Assembly: GCA_020740775.1 (NCBI GenBank)
Contig: JAHEWK010000019.1
Coordinates: 620,001-684,000 of the forward strand
DNA: 64,000 bases
Direction: 5' to 3'
Origin: Ilyonectria destructans
Lineage: Eukaryota > Ascomycota > Sordariomycetes > Hypocreales > Nectriaceae
The notes beneath the pieces are model-generated. The model was not told where the DNA came from, searched no databases, and saw only the letters and a list, made by a program, of their open reading frames with translations. Below are positions 1-10,989 of this stretch, piece by piece. The position numbers and the translations under genes were made by a program. Within the stretch, counting starts at the first letter, position 1. Every line of letters begins with the position of its first letter.

Positions 1-530
1 TACAGCATCTCGTCAGCAGCTGGGTCTGTATTGGGGACGGTAAAGGAGCTGGTGGCAGCGCCAATGGCACAGCAGACCTCGCGGACGGCGACATTTTGGT
101 GGGCAATTTGCGGAGTCATGGCTGACAATGTACTGACTGGGACGGTACCGGCTTGTTCGTTGGAGAAGATGAATACCGAGAACGTGTCCCATTGTTGCTG
201 GTTCTTGAAGAGGGTTAGGACGTAGTTGGGCTCTAGCAAGATGCGGCAATCAGACACAGTGCCGCCTGGAACTAATACAGAGGGCAGTGCAATGTCACAC
301 GCTAGCCCTGCCTTGACACATCTTCGACACGAGGGCTTGTCTTCGTCACATTTGATACGCCGGCGCCTAGTTATCGAGGTGTCACCGTGTCAGCCAATGT
401 CCTACCGAAGTAGGACATCACACATGGCAGAAGCAACTTGAGTTGGGGGGGGGACCAACCTGCATTGCTTGCACCCGGTCTTTGTCTTGGGAGCCTTGGT
501 CTTTTTATGCCGGACTGGGTTCAAGATTAA
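1..530 (-). CDS. Zn2Cys6 transcription factor, 5' part, runs off the window
   Basis: DNA-binding regulator, incomplete at the left edge. Seen: on the minus strand an open frame from 366 to 1 joins, across an apparent intron (367-459, GT...AG, CTGAC-like branch site), to an upstream exon ending at 460. The join restores a codon and gives the complete binuclear cluster C-x2-C-x6-C-x5-C-x2-C-x6-C, with the upstream Lys-rich segment KAPKTKTG. The first two cysteines are in the upstream exon and the last four in the downstream exon, a split usual for fungal C6 genes. After the cluster the frame stays open with coding-like residues (LLEPNYVLTLFKNQQQWDTF). No ATG was found in frame, so the start lies in a further exon or upstream; 530 is only an approximate limit. 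The regulon is unknown. Confidence 0.68.
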
Positions 531-1250
531 GAGACCTGCGCCTGGAAGCTTGATCTACAGTTGGGAGACGCAACGCAGTCAGCGAGAGTCCGCGTCATCC
601 GAGACTCGAGCAGCCGAGCAGCAAACGTACCTTGCCTCTCAAGCGAGAGACGCCGTCCTGATCCGATGTCATTGTGCAGGTGACCTGTGGTCAGCGTTAA
701 GTTGCATCTACATGCAGGTGCTCTAGGGCCTGTTACTGGATTTGTGCGACTTGTCGGATAATGAAGGATTGAGACTTGAGAGTGAGCCATGTCTTTTTGA
801 TCGGTAATGCTGCAAAGTCCGAGGATCGTTAGTGGGGGGGTTTCTTGTCGCGCTGACAACGAAGTCCGATGCAACCAATCACGGCATGGGTTGTGCGAAT
901 TACCGCTTTGGGTCAAACCTGGTGGAGAATGCTAGTAAGCACTGTTCCATAAGAGGGGTGATGATGCTTATGCAATTAAATTACGCGGGTGCACAAAGGC
1001 AAACAGTTAAAGATGCCCAACGAGCGAGATTCGTACAAGATCCAACCGTATTCCTGATTTCTTTCTGATGCCATATTCTCAAACCACTCAAACACTAGAA
1101 GTTCACTACTGTTAATCTCCAAGTGGCTTCGAAAACTGAAAAGCCAATGGCTTCTGCCTATTGCACTGTCGTCCGACCGAGCAGTTCGTATCTCCAGTGC
1201 CATACCAGTTCTCGTCCTAGCACTGACGCACGGCAGACTATCTTGACCGC

Positions 1251-2723
1251 ATGTTCTACATTCAGCACCGCGTGGGTGCCCAGTCAAACATCATCCTCTC
1301 AGCTCACTACGCCTCTGCCTCTGGGGCTGACCAGAAGTCTCTAACAAGAGAAGCTGTCTACTCCGCAGTTCGCTCCGTCATCACCGAGTACCCCGAGCTC
1401 AGTCTCATCGGAGTTGCTGAACCGTTGGGCAAAAAAGGCCACCATGCGCTCCGTCTCGCGGCGCTACACGAGATTGATCTAGACACTTGTGTTGAGTTCC
1501 GAGACGACGACGAGCCCAAGGCCACACCAGAAGCTCTTGAGCGCCTCCACAACGAGTGGGATTGGACCGACGAGCAGTTTAATCCCCGGCAGCCCTGGTG
1601 GAAGGTTGTCGTTCTCGGTGGCCAGCAGGCCGTCTTCGTCTACCACCACATCGTCTGCGATGGTCGTTTCAGCCAGATGTTCCAGCGTCAGCTTCTCGCC
1701 GGCCTCAACTCATTCGACGAGCATCAGGAGCCGTCTTCGAAAATTATCAAGATTGATCCCGAGACTGTGAGACTGGAACCGGAGATGGAGAAGTTCACGA
1801 CCAGTACCGTGTCAGTGTTCTGTGTTATCCACATCTTGCTCTCCTTTGTGTTCCTCAGACTCTTCTTGGGAAGCAGACTTCTCTTCACCGACCTGCCCCG
1901 AGCAAAGCCTCACGCCAAATTTGCCCTGATTGAGGCTCTTCCTAGCGAGCGCACTAAGACGCGTGTCGCTACTCTGCGTATATCAGCAGCCAGGATGCGA
2001 CGCATCGTTTCCGCCTGCCGTGAGCGCAATGCAACCTTTACGCCCCTCCTCCTCAGCATGATGCTTTGCACTCTGGCCTGTGACTACTACCCTAGTGCCA
2101 AGGTTGGCATTTCAAACTGCGCCCTGGACCTGAGGTCCTTGTATCCTCGAGAGACTGAGTCGCCAAGATCTGCCAAGCTGCTCCAACAGGCTGGCGGTCA
2201 CCACAAGTTCACCTGGCTGGAACGTTGTCGTCGAATCTTTCATCACCAAGCATGGAGTCGGAATGGCGATGGCAAAGCTGACGCAAAAGCGCCCAAGGTA
2301 GATATTGATGCGGCCTGGCAGCTTGTCCAAGAGTACCGCGCCTCCTTGACCAAGGGCTTCCAGACCGACCCATCACCATATCTTCAAAAGATCAAGGCTG
2401 GAAATAATGTATCGAATGACCTAGAGGGAACGTTCAAGTCCAACTTTCCGGTGTTGGGCACACACCTGAACAACTCTATTCAGCTCTCCAACATCGGCGT
2501 GTTTGCGACAGAATCCAGCAGCGGCCCTTGGAAGATAGACGACATGAGCTTCTCAGCTGCCACCGTGAACGGAAACCTTAGCTACAATATCAGTCTAAAC
2601 ACGGTTGGAGTGGAAGGAGGCGATACCGTGGTAAATGCGTCCTATGAGGACGGGATTCTTGCCGATGACATGGTGTCTGGGATCTTGGAGGCAACTCTGG
2701 AACGAATAGAAGCCATCCTATAG
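1251..2723 (+). CDS. alcohol acetyltransferase / condensation-domain-like enzyme
   Basis: Probable acyl-CoA-dependent O-acyltransferase of the fungal alcohol-acetyltransferase group, in the condensation-domain superfamily. Seen: a 490-residue open frame with the catalytic HHxxxDG motif (HHIVCDG, about residues 132-138) after the usual NPRQPWWKVVVL strand, and a hydrophobic stretch at about residues 185-205 that could lie on a membrane. A family-like N-terminus (YLDRMFYIQHRVG) suggests translation begins upstream: an ATG at 1147 with an intron at 1184-1236 (branch CTGAC, ends CAG) would give MASAYCTVVRP joined to NYLDRM. The 5' splice site (GTTCGT) is not ideal, so the ORF start is reported. 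No breaks are visible. The substrate cannot be predicted; other CoA-dependent acyltransferases of this fold are possible. Confidence 0.78.
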   Translation: MFYIQHRVGAQSNIILSAHYASASGADQKSLTREAVYSAVRSVITEYPELSLIGVAEPLGKKGHHALRLAALHEIDLDTCVEFRDDDEPKATPEALERLHNEWDWTDEQFNPRQPWWKVVVLGGQQAVFVYHHIVCDGRFSQMFQRQLLAGLNSFDEHQEPSSKIIKIDPETVRLEPEMEKFTTSTVSVFCVIHILLSFVFLRLFLGSRLLFTDLPRAKPHAKFALIEALPSERTKTRVATLRISAARMRRIVSACRERNATFTPLLLSMMLCTLACDYYPSAKVGISNCALDLRSLYPRETESPRSAKLLQQAGGHHKFTWLERCRRIFHHQAWSRNGDGKADAKAPKVDIDAAWQLVQEYRASLTKGFQTDPSPYLQKIKAGNNVSNDLEGTFKSNFPVLGTHLNNSIQLSNIGVFATESSSGPWKIDDMSFSAATVNGNLSYNISLNTVGVEGGDTVVNASYEDGILADDMVSGILEATLERIEAIL

Positions 2724-3292
2724 TTGTGCTTGTCCTCGATTAGAAAGATGGGAGGAATACAAACTGAGCATTACATCTTACAAAATCACATCTTTGCGGC
2801 TAGTTGTTTTACTTTCTTGAAGCTCTGTAGGGGATGAATGACCATTGGTTACATGGGGCACTTTAGTCAATAGTCATATCGCAGGTGTCGGAGACCTCAA
2901 TACGAACTGACAGTATCATGAACGGTCATCTCCAACCGCTTCAATGAGATTTTCCTCCTTGCTAGATGTGTCGAGAGCAGATTAAGGCATCATGGGTGTT
3001 TGACCTGCAAGTGCATTGGCTTTTCGATAGTTTATCACATTCGGAGGCATGTCACTAGTCTTGTGACTGGTAAAATTCACCATGGGCATGCTATTGAGAT
3101 ACATGATCTTCATATGATTTATTCTCCTATTTATACGCTCCCAAGTAAAGAAACATTTGCACAAAATCGCGATGGTGTACTTTAACTCCAGAGGCCCGAG
3201 ACCCATCCATCCTCATCCATTAGGTCGAATTAGTTATGCCTCTAACCTCCAAATTCCCATAATATTCCTTGTTAGACATTGCGATGCATTAC
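2724..3292. other. intergenic
   Basis: No supported gene. It holds the 3' flank of the acetyltransferase-like gene and the 3' flank of the small heat-shock pseudogene, which converge here. Confidence 0.5.
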
Positions 3293-3955
3293 TTAGTTGA
3301 TGGCAATGCTTTAGGGTTCGTGCTTCTTTACCTTGGGCGCGACAATGGTAAGAATCCCGTTGTCGAAGTTCGCAGTTACAGCATCCTGATTAACCCTAGT
3401 AGAGAAATAGAAGCTTCGGGAGAATTGGCCGACAGATCGCTCAGTAATCCAGTATTTAGCCTTCTCGGCAGGCTTCGTTGGAACAGGCGAAACAATGTCG
3501 GATTCCTTGGGCTTGACTTCCTCGGGGTCGCTGGCAGCATCTGCATCCTCCCCCGAGACATGCTCGAATTCATCTTCGACGGTCGGCTGGTAGGGCTTCC
3601 TCTTCTCGTCGCTGTCGTTGGTCACAGCGTCGCTGGCTTTAGGTTCCTCAGCGGGGCTAGTAACAGGTGTCTCAGATGTGTAAGACCGCGTAGTCTTGCC
3701 GTGGACACGGACCGTCTAAGGCTCAGTGAACTGAATGTGAACATTCTCCTTCTTGGTGCCAGGGAACTCGCCGTGGAGCTCATAGGCGTGCTCGGTCTCG
3801 CGGATATCGAAATTGGGTTGCCATTGAGGAATGGGGACCCGACGAGCATCCTGTGGAGAGTAGTGGTTGTTGAAATCGTCGAGGAGACGGAAGAGTGGAG
3901 TGAAGGAAGCGTTGGGGGCGTTAGAGCCGTTGATCTTGCAGGGGAAGAAGGCCAT
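3293..3955 (-). pseudogene. small heat-shock protein (Hsp20/Hsp30 type) with two nonsense codons
   Basis: Alpha-crystallin-domain chaperone of the fungal Hsp30 type. Seen: an N-terminus MAFFPCKI...SFTPLFRLLDDF, then FDIRETEHAYELHGEFPGTKKENVHIQF (start of the alpha-crystallin domain), a Lys/Glu-rich insert and the C-terminal strand NGILTIVAPKVKK. One frame runs 3955 to 3293 but is cut by TAG at 3716-3718 (after FTEP) and by TAA at 3311-3313. After the second stop the same frame gives SIAIN and a natural stop, supplying the C-terminal I-x-I oligomer motif. Both stops replace positions where Gln is plausible, so each fits one C to T change in a CpA. No frameshift was seen, which suggests recent inactivation. 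Readthrough or an unusual isolate-specific error remains possible. Confidence 0.85.
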
Positions 3956-4415
3956 TTTGGGAATTTGAGTGCTTTGATGCTTGGGATGGAATTCTCTTAT
4001 TGTGTCTTAAAGAAGTGTGCCTGGAGTGTATGAAGAATGCAGTTGCTGTATTGTGTGTGTGTGTTGAGAGTGTTGTGCGAGTTCGATGAGGAGGAATGGT
4101 TGAGCATTGTGAGATGAGCTGAATTGCTTTATAGTTATTCTAGAAAAAAACGAAATGGCAATTATCAATCCCATTCAACTTCTGGAATGATGTCGATCAT
4201 TCGTTGCTGATATCTGTGGTTCTGAGCGGTTCCTATTTGGTGCTGATTGATGCTGGTAACTGCTAGAAGCAGCTGGAAGGTTCCAACACACGCTAGAATT
4301 ACACCTAAGGTGTGGGCTGTCGATGATTTCGGTCATTTGGTCTTCGTCGATTGTCCCCCATTCCTAAAAACCGCAACCGGCTTTCCCTGTCAAGTGGCTG
4401 TACCGCCAACACATA

Positions 4416-5617
4416 GTGGCGGAACCTGAACACCATCCGATAGAGGCCGACGAAGAGGCCAACCAGATCGATGATGGCGATTCGACTTTTAGCGCAGGCC
4501 ATACTGTCTCGTCTACCTCCTCCATTCGCTCCAGTATAATAAAATATCGAGAGGAAAATGGGAGGACGTACTATATATATAAGGATGGAAAATATCTCAG
4601 TCTGAACGATGAGCAGGAGAATAACTGCCTAGATCTACAGTATTATCTGTTTATACTGATATTTAGGGATAAGCTGTATACTTATCCTATTGGTATAGTG
4701 AAGTAAGTCTACTGGGTTCTGGATGTTAGAACTGGAACTGGAATTTAGGCTATAGATTTTGCTGACGAATATCCCGAGGTACAGATCGTTAGTATCGATC
4801 TTAGCTCTATTCAGCCTGCTGAATCTCACCTTTCAGATTGATAACTTGGATGAGCCCTGGATATTTGCCTACAAATTCAATTTTATCTATAGCGGTATAA
4901 TAACGGCTTTATTCTCGGACTGGCCGCGATTCTTCGAGCAAGCTTATAAGTAAGATTGCTACGGAATCATTAAGGCTCGGTATTTCTGCTTATACTTCCC
5001 GTTTTATAGAAACCTCAATTTAGGTGGCTGGATAGAACTGGCAGATATCATCTTCCCTATTAAAGTCGATAATAATATATAGCCAGAGGACTTAGCGTTA
5101 AAAAAGTAGTCTACTATCCAGCTGGATACTATAATTAAAGCTAGATATCCTATAAATAGTACAGAGTTATATAAGTTGCAGCTTGTAGACGCTGGCTTTA
5201 CTGATATCGTCGAAACTGTATATAAATAGCCGACGAACCACTAGCTAAAGGACAAGAAGCTTAAGGAACTAGATATAGAATTTCTTAGCGGCATTATAAA
5301 CCTTATAACTTCTGTGATAGGCTCTGCTTCAACTGGACCGATCTAGCCTTAAGAGAGGCACATGCTGATAGAAATAATAGGAATATGGAACCTGGAAAAC
5401 GTAATGCCGGCTCTAGAGGGCTTCAGTATGGCCCTTTTTGCCTGTGTTCTAGGGTGGTTGAGGCTAGAAGTTGAGGTGTTCCTGGTGAACGTGCGGAAAG
5501 AACTTAAAGACCCCAAGATCTACGATTATTGGCCAATGTAAGCCGCATTTTCCCTACATCTTCTTACCTATGCTAATGTTTTGCAGTTACGTGGTGTATG
5601 TGAAGCAGCCGGCGTAG
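4416..5617 (+). pseudogene. LaeA-like SAM-dependent methyltransferase relic
   Basis: Decayed class I methyltransferase of the LaeA/UMTA-like family. Seen in order: an acidic N-terminus, SSIIKYREENGRTYYIYKDGKY (about 4540-4600), DLQYYLFIL, then VLDVRTGTGI-stop-AIDFADEYPE (SAM motif I, about 4716-4780, with a Gly to Arg change and Trp to stop). A frameshift near 4830 leads to IDNLDEPWIFAYKFNFIYS and LFSDWPRFFEQAYK. An intron at 4950-5009 precedes NLNLGGWIELADIIFP. Later come AGFTDIVETVYK, FSMALF, VEVFLVNVRKELKD and, after a second intron (5538-5586), YVVYVKQPA. Many Trp codons read TAG. The two introns and the whole domain order are still legible. It cannot make a full protein. Confidence 0.85.
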
Positions 5618-7506
5618 GCGAGGGAGTTCTCAAAATAGAGACTAGTATAGATGGTTCCAATGCCGTCGTACGACTGGAAGGTCTGTACGGTGTCACCAGC
5701 GGACAGAATACCTGACATCCTGTCCATGCTCTCTATCCTAATGCCCGTTGTAGGTGTTGGTCTGCACCAGGAGGGCTTGCACGGCCGCTTAATGGCAGGT
5801 TTTGACGGCAAGCTGCGGAGCTGATCGCACAGATTGAGAAGGAGGACTGGGGAATTGATTTGTCCCAAATTGGATAATTGCTAGTGTATTTGCTGTGCGT
5901 TCTTTTGCAGTTGTCTCTTTGCATTTGCGGGACCAGGAATTCTAGAGCTAGGTGCTGTAAATGCTAAATGTGATGTGCCGGGCACTTATACTAGAGGGGT
6001 CTAGGGTAAGTGGGTCGTGTATGGTTTATGATCAAGTAGATTAGGACGTAGACGTGAGCAATGTCGGTCACGGGTCTGGTAATGTGCACAGAGTAGCTTT
6101 ATGTAACCAAGTCTGTTGGTAGCTAAGGAGCGTGGGGGTTCTATCTAATGTGCAAGTGGTTCGTATATATAATTGGGGGGATCAGATAGATCACTCGTAA
6201 TCCATCGGAGTCGGGACCTGTGCCTCAGTTTTCTACCATCTGCAGAGGTCGCCTTAGTGTATGTCTGTGTCTGATGATGTCTCTCATTAACTTATTGAAG
6301 GCACAGGGTTAGCGCCCGAGCCTCGCTTACATCTTGGACCATCGGTTCCTTGATGGCTTGAGCATTTTCCTTTGCCTCACTAGATACCTTCGTCTCGAAA
6401 CGTCTCCTCCCTGTTTATTGTTTTCCAGATTCAAGCTGCAGGCTCGCCGTCGATGAAGGAACGGTACAAGGTGGCGCTGAATGGGGGCTTGAAGGATTTG
6501 GACACCTTTCTCTGCAAGAACACAGAAACGCTTTCTCTTATTGACTCGCGATATCAGTGGCAGTCTTGGACTTGTTTTAATCGGTACTTATTGAGTTCCT
6601 GTAAATACCCGTTGCTCCAGAGGATAAACTCTCTCCTATAATGCAATTAGCTAGCAGGAAAACGCCAGGAGTAAGCGCCGTTACAATCTTAATATCGATC
6701 CCGTGGGTGAAGCCGCCCACGTCCACGTTGCACACGCGAGGGTGAGCCAACCGTTAACTGATTACTCCGTAGTGGATAGATGAGGCAAATCCTTTGGCTG
6801 TGCTGTCACTCTACCCTGAAATATCCCATGACTCTTCTGACCCCAGAATTTCACGTCCATTTCCCACTGTACATCGAACACACAACCCCAAAACTGACGT
6901 CAAGAATTTTGCCTTCCTTCCTTAGAACTAGCGCTTGCTGCTTTAGCCCGAGCTTGCCTAAGTTGGTCAGGACCGATAGTGAGCCAGCCTGAGCCGGGGC
7001 CCCAAGATTTAATTCCCTACCGCAGGAGTTGCTGTGGACTAAAAGTGGGAACAAGGTCGGTGGTGATCCCAGTTTAAAGGCCACGTTCTGGACGGCTTCG
7101 CCACCCAACTCTGAGCAACCCACCGACTCACATCTTACAGCCTCGGCTGTTCTTGACATCATTGATCGCTCTTAGAATACGCTCTATAATCACGGGCGTA
7201 ATGGGAGAGCAACAACAATAAAAATGTGGCAACACAGCCGCGTAAAGGCGCGTGGAACACAAGAAGTTCCCTCAATGGGGGCACGTTAATTTGAAGAACA
7301 GCAGAATCCCAGTACTTTTGTCTGCGCCACTATCATGCGAGCAAAATGACTGGATGAACTTCTGGCTGAAAAGCTCTTCGATAGAACCATCTTTCGATTT
7401 TCGCCTTTCGCGGTCTACCAACTCAGGCTATCGAGAATTTTCAGGAAAGGTGTCGTGGTTTGTGAGTGAAGGGTTGAATGGAGGAGCTTCAGCTCGGCAA
7501 CGTGCG

Positions 7507-7553
<47 letters not shown>

Positions 7554-7848
7554 ATCGTTGTTGTTGTTTAATTTCCGTCGTGAAGACTGCTAAAAAGCTA
7601 TCTACAAAATCCCGAAGGGGGCAAGACGACGTGTTAGGCTGGCCTAAACCATCTAACAAATAGGAAGCTCTCTCTAGCCAATTATAGCAAGCCCGACACC
7701 CGTCAGCGGGATATTCGAGCAGGTTGACAACCCGGGTTCATTAACCAGCTTAGAATTCTCTAATACCCCTATCCCTGCCTGCCGGCATTCAAAATCTTCA
7801 GTAACCAAAGACTCGTACAATAGGGAATACCCGGTGGGTTGACTAAGC
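5618..7848. other. intergenic stretch, no recognised gene
   Basis: Only short open frames occur. The best looking, on the minus strand at 5587-5868 (93 residues), overlaps the end of the methyltransferase relic and matches nothing recognised. A frame at 7252-7593 contains the (GTT)n microsatellite and is not convincing. Confidence 0.4.
7506..7571. repeat. (GTT)n microsatellite
   Basis: About sixteen uninterrupted GTT units, one ATC interruption, then four more GTT-type units. The two forward frames across it read poly-Leu and poly-Cys, which explains the odd predicted peptides there. Confidence 0.95.
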
Positions 7849-10612
7849 GGGCCCTTAGGCCCCCACCTCTCCCCTGGAGAGGTGGTGACATTACTTGTAA
7901 CCGCGTCGCATGTGTAACCGCCTTTTCCGACTTTAACGATAGAATACGATATCAAAGAGAGGGCCAATTAAAAATATAAATAGGTCATTATGTAGCTACA
8001 GATCGGAATTATCATATATCTCAAGTTAGGCTATTTTTATGTACAGATGGTGTTGTGGTCAATTGATCTATTCGGACCTTATGTCCGCCGCCGCGACTTT
8101 GGCACAGTAACCTAAGTGCCACTAATTGCGATTTCTGGCTCAACCTCATCATCTGAATAACGATTAGGAGCCCTATTGTAGCTAAATCCGCCGTAATCTA
8201 CAGTCTGTAATTGTACCTTATTTTCCTCGGCCATTTCGTCTGCAAACGGCATATTCTTAATGTTGAAAATACGCCGGGTTGTAGACTCAATCTGTACGGA
8301 TATAATGATCTCAATATTATCACTATCTGACGCTCCTTCCTGCAGCAAAGCCGGCAGCTCAATCGACGAGACTACCGAGATAAAATCATAGTCGATAACG
8401 GTCTCGGGGCTTTTGGATTGATCAGCTGATCTAGCCTCTTTTCCCTCCTTCCAAGTAACCACAGCAGGGATCGCTAAGAGATTTGAAAGCGGCTGTGTTG
8501 TGTAGAGATGTGACCGCTGTTGGTCATCAGCATCAGCCCACTGCTGTGATAGCTTCTCAATAGCATCATTATCATATGACAGCCGCTGTTCCTCTCTAAG
8601 GGCCTGCATCTGGGCTTCCTCGTCTGCCTCCCGGGCTGCCTTTGCAAAAGCAGCGGCCCGGCCTCGAAGACGAGGCCGGCTAGCAGCCTCACTACTGCCT
8701 TAAGCAGCCTCTTTTTCACGAAGGTCACAGAAAATCTCTGCTTGAAGCCGGCCTTCCTTCCTAGCAGCTGCAGCCCGCTCTTTATGACTGCGAGCGTTGA
8801 CTTTCTGACGTAGCTGGTCTATAGTATAGGCCCCATCATCAACCCGAATTTGACGCCTTGTGTGTGTACGCCGGGCCTCCAGTCCGATCCGTTCTTTTTG
8901 AAGCCCAAGGATCTTCTAATGCGATAATATTGTAATAATAGAGAGATCTAAGGCAGATTCCGCATGTAAGATAATAGCCCGCGTTGGGCTGCTTAAGATG
9001 TGCAATTTATCTCGGATTAAATATAGGTCTTTCTTTGCCTTCTGGGGCGTAATAGTATCTCTCTGTAAGCGCTTAGAAAATAGCGGCTCTTCTGGGTCCT
9101 TAGAAGCTTGACGTAGGGGTCCTAGGATAAGCTCTGGATTGAAGGGCATGAGGCCGGACTTTTCGAATCCAACATAAATATAGTATACCTTAAATACTGA
9201 GCTGTACAGCTGATTCTATAGATTAAGGAAGTCAAACTGGGATATCTATATGCCGCCGGCAATAAGGAAGTTATTCAGAGCGTGCTGCTGTTCCTTTTTG
9301 AGATACTGATAGACCCTAACGTTAAGAGGTTAAAGAAGATAACTTATATAAAAAGGAAGGCAGATGGGGATAATATCAAATATATAATAATACCAGATAA
9401 AATTAGGGTCTTTATAAGCAGAAAAACCGTCTATTAGAAGCAGATAATAAATAGGATCTAACTTCCTAGTTATCTGGAAGGCAGAATATACTAATTCTGC
9501 ATTTTAAGTCTCCCTTATAAGGTTAGGACTATAGCTGAATCAGGTCTTAATAGTGAAATCAGTGAAATTATTACTGCAGTTAAAAGAGTGATAATTAAAC
9601 TGCTATAGCTACTGCCGGACCTATTATATATTATTAAAGCCGGAAGATATATATATTAAGACTACTCAGTTATTAATATTAGCTATAATATATTCTTCTA
9701 GTAATATCTTTACTATCAGAATAAGAAAAGAAGATATTACTAGCCCAGCTGTATTAATTAAATCTACAGCTAAAAGTAAGTACTTATTACCGGATTGAAA
9801 GATAACAATATAAGTTTTTCTCTTTATTTAAATTAAGAAGAGCTTTATACTGCTATTAATCTATCTAATTTAAAGGGGTATCTTATTAAAATTCCAAAAA
9901 TTAGACTTTATAATTGCCTTCCCAATTATAATAGCTTTAAATTCCTTAAATCAGTCTTCTAGTTTTGGGATATTAAGCTTGGCGCCAGTACAGATGATTT
10001 CCTTGATCTTTGGGGTCTTATACTGTAGCTCCGGATGACGCTTTTTAAACCGCCGGACCCACGCTTTCAAGACTGCTATCCTAGGACCTTCAATACGGTA
10101 TTTTCGTAGGAAGCTGACATAGTTACAGATAGCGGGCTCTGTGACCGCAAATGCGCTCTTTTTAACAGTCCTGATAAAGGTAACTAAAGCTCGATCCTCT
10201 GCTGCTATAAGAGCTGGTAGCTAGCTGCCTTTATTACCAGAAGGAAGAACTTTTCCCGCTCTTAACAACGATATATATTTCTTTACAAGAGACGCATTAG
10301 TGTGGTAGTGGGCAGCAATTTCAATAACAGTCCTCTTGCGAGGAAGTGCGGGGCTCCCTCGAGTCGTCCGTATGACCGCCTCGCCGGTCAGATAGACGCG
10401 GGCCGCACGAGCTGCAGCTTGGCGGGATTTGTCTGAAATTTGGGACATATTGAGATTAATAATGAAATATCATAGGATTGAAACTTCAAGGAGATTGGGC
10501 TTAAATTGAAGCAGTTAGCTTATATAGAGTCTGAAGAAGCTGGTTACACATGCGACGCGGTTACAGGTAATGTCACCCCCTCTCCAAGGGAGAGGGGGAG
10601 CCTTTAGCTCCC
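7849..10612 (-). mobile_element. DNA transposon relic with about 71-bp terminal inverted repeats
   Basis: The left end (7849-7919) and right end (10542-10612) are imperfect inverted repeats of about 71 bp. The inner part is nearly identical (GTGACATTAC, then TGTAACCGCGTCGCATGTG, ending AACC); the outer part is GC-rich and less alike. Between them lies a minus-strand transposase relic. Exact outer limits and a target duplication could not be fixed, so the ends are approximate. The layout matches a class II element of the Tc1/mariner-pogo superfamily, now inactive. Confidence 0.75.
8112..10448 (-). pseudogene. pogo/Fot1-like DDE transposase relic
   Basis: Transposase inside the 71-bp inverted repeats. 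Seen: from 10448 an N-terminal helix-turn-helix region (RTVIEIAAHYHTNASLVKKYISLL), a stop, then a second DNA-binding part (EDRALVTFIRTVKKSAFAVTEPAICNYVSFLRK, VRRFKKRHPELQYKTPKIK). The catalytic centre at about 9200-9950 is so AT-rich and full of stops that the DDE residues cannot be read. The C-terminal region is legible (MPFNPELILGPLRQ, DKLHILSSPTRA, then a charged coiled-coil-like tail) down to the stop at 8112. This order is that of fungal pogo-type transposases. Non-functional. Confidence 0.72.
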
Positions 10613-10759
10613 AGTGGAGCCTGCGATCACGTGTGCAAAAGTCAGCCCCCCGGGTACTGCAGTCGGCATCCATTGATCAAGGCCAGCAAGCCAGAACCCT
10701 GATCCCTATCGGAAGCCCGGTTCTATGACCCCTATAGACCTGGATTGACAGCCAAGATC

Positions 10760-10905
10760 CGAAGATCATGGCATCCAAGACCAGGCGGTCAAGGTAGAAG
10801 CCAACGTCCGAAGCCGAAGGCGGAAGCCGAGGTAAGATACCAAGGCAAAAGTCGTGCCCGAAGGCGATGCCCGAAGGCGGTAGCCAAGGCCATAGCCCGT
10901 CTAGA
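10760..10905. repeat. short degenerate repeats (CCGAAGGC-like)
   Basis: Repeated short words such as CCGAAG and CGAAGGC form a low-complexity patch directly after the TPR relic, giving Lys/Ala/Arg-rich peptides in several frames. Confidence 0.5.
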
Positions 10906-10989
10906 TGAAGCTGATGTCGTGACTGCTGTTGGCTGCAATAGCTGTATTGCATGCGAATCATACACCGATACAAGAGCCGCAGCGGCTGC

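Noticed and set aside
3269..4033. 254-residue plus-strand ORF
   Set aside because: It is the antisense of the small heat-shock gene, whose minus-strand frame has family motifs from end to end.
7252..7663. Poly-Leu and poly-Cys ORFs
   Set aside because: Translation of the (GTT)n microsatellite in two frames; no other support.
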